NCBI GenBank assembly: GCA_028287545.1
Contig: JAQBPL010000290.1
Span: forward strand, 1 to 7,462
Length of the DNA: 7,462 nt
Direction of reading: 5' to 3'
DNA from: Vulcanimicrobiota bacterium
GTDB taxonomy: Bacteria; Eremiobacterota; Eremiobacteria; Baltobacterales; Baltobacteraceae
Of this stretch, positions 7,406-7,462 are shown piece by piece. The translations under genes were made by a program, and so were the position numbers. Every line of letters begins with the position of its first letter. Within the stretch, counting starts at the first letter, position 1. The notes below the pieces were generated by a model. That model was not told the origin of the DNA, did not search any database, and worked only from the letters and a program-made list of their open reading frames with translations.

Positions 7406-7462
7406 ATGCGGGTCGGCGTCTTCGGCGGGTCCTTCGACCCCATCCATAGCGGCCATCTCTTC
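7406..7462 (+). CDS. nadD: Nicotinate-nucleotide adenylyltransferase (N-terminal 19 codons, runs off right edge)
   Basis: The frame starts at ATG 7406 and is open to the last base, reading MRVGVFGGSFDPIHSGHLF. This is the N-terminal signature of the nucleotidyltransferase superfamily: GGSFDPIH followed by GH, the (T/H)xGH-type ATP-binding motif, with the His residues contacting the triphosphate. The form GGSFDPIH-x-GHL is typical of NadD, which transfers AMP from ATP to nicotinate mononucleotide, making deamido-NAD+ in NAD biosynthesis in the cytoplasm. The related CoaD normally begins with YPGSFDPITNGHLD, and the match here is clearly closer to NadD. Only 19 residues are visible, so the call rests on the motif alone. 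Upstream bases (GACGATC before the ATG) give no good ribosome binding site; the nearest GGAG is at 7379-7382, over 20 nt away. It is divergent from the regulator pair. Confidence 0.85.
   Translation, partial: MRVGVFGGSFDPIHSGHLF

Noticed and set aside
3889..7449. A plus-strand open frame of 1,186 codons running antisense through the whole upstream regulator
   Set aside because: It is Arg-rich, low in recognisable motifs, and lies opposite a clearly domain-bearing protein. High GC at third codon positions removes stops from this antisense frame. It also overlaps the nadD start.
6836..7456. A minus-strand frame of 206 codons overlapping the start of the upstream regulator
   Set aside because: Beyond the shared leader its translation does not match the paralogue, and it runs Arg/Gly/Ala-rich like a shadow frame. 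Only the short leader part may have meaning, treated as a finding.
1..7462. CRISPR arrays, tRNA/rRNA genes, insertion sequences, toxin-antitoxin or defence modules
   Set aside because: I saw no regularly spaced repeats, tRNA-like cloverleaf, transposase or terminal inverted repeats. The STAND ATPases carry SARP DNA-binding domains rather than defence effector domains such as nuclease or TIR.

Overview
This GC-rich window (mostly G/C at third codon positions) holds four genes. Two are complete and two are cut by the window edges. The main content is a head-to-tail pair of very large paralogous regulators on the minus strand, each about 1,150 residues. Each joins an N-terminal winged-helix and BTAD (SARP/AfsR-type) DNA-binding module to a STAND-type AAA ATPase and a long C-terminal TPR-like helical region. 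The organism cannot be fixed from the sequence. The GC content, the large SARP-type regulators and a Pro/Thr-rich lipoprotein would fit an actinobacterium, a chloroflexotan or a member of Eremiobacterota (WPS-2). I lean weakly to the last, from general recollection only.

Layout from right to left: the first 19 codons of nadD (plus strand) enter at the right edge. Across a short intergenic region of about 85 bp lies the divergent first regulator (7320 to 3874, minus). It is followed after 19 bp, or 127 bp with the alternative start, by the second regulator (3854 to 294, minus). After an 88-bp spacer carrying two inverted repeats comes the start of a lipoprotein gene (205 to beyond position 1, minus). 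The lipoprotein has a strong Shine-Dalgarno site, a signal peptide with a lipobox, and a Pro/Thr-rich linker encoded by 33-bp tandem repeats.

The regulators align end to end with a single one-residue gap in the body, and the copies are about 75-80% identical by eye. They look like an old tandem duplication kept intact with both copies functional, because frames, Walker motifs and DNA-recognition helices are all preserved. Both share an atypical Walker A motif with Ala in place of the first Gly. Their 5' ends share a leader that is in frame with the protein in one copy and out of frame in the other, so the true starts are uncertain. The three minus-strand genes may be co-transcribed, which would make the lipoprotein a candidate partner or target, but nothing in the sequence proves this.
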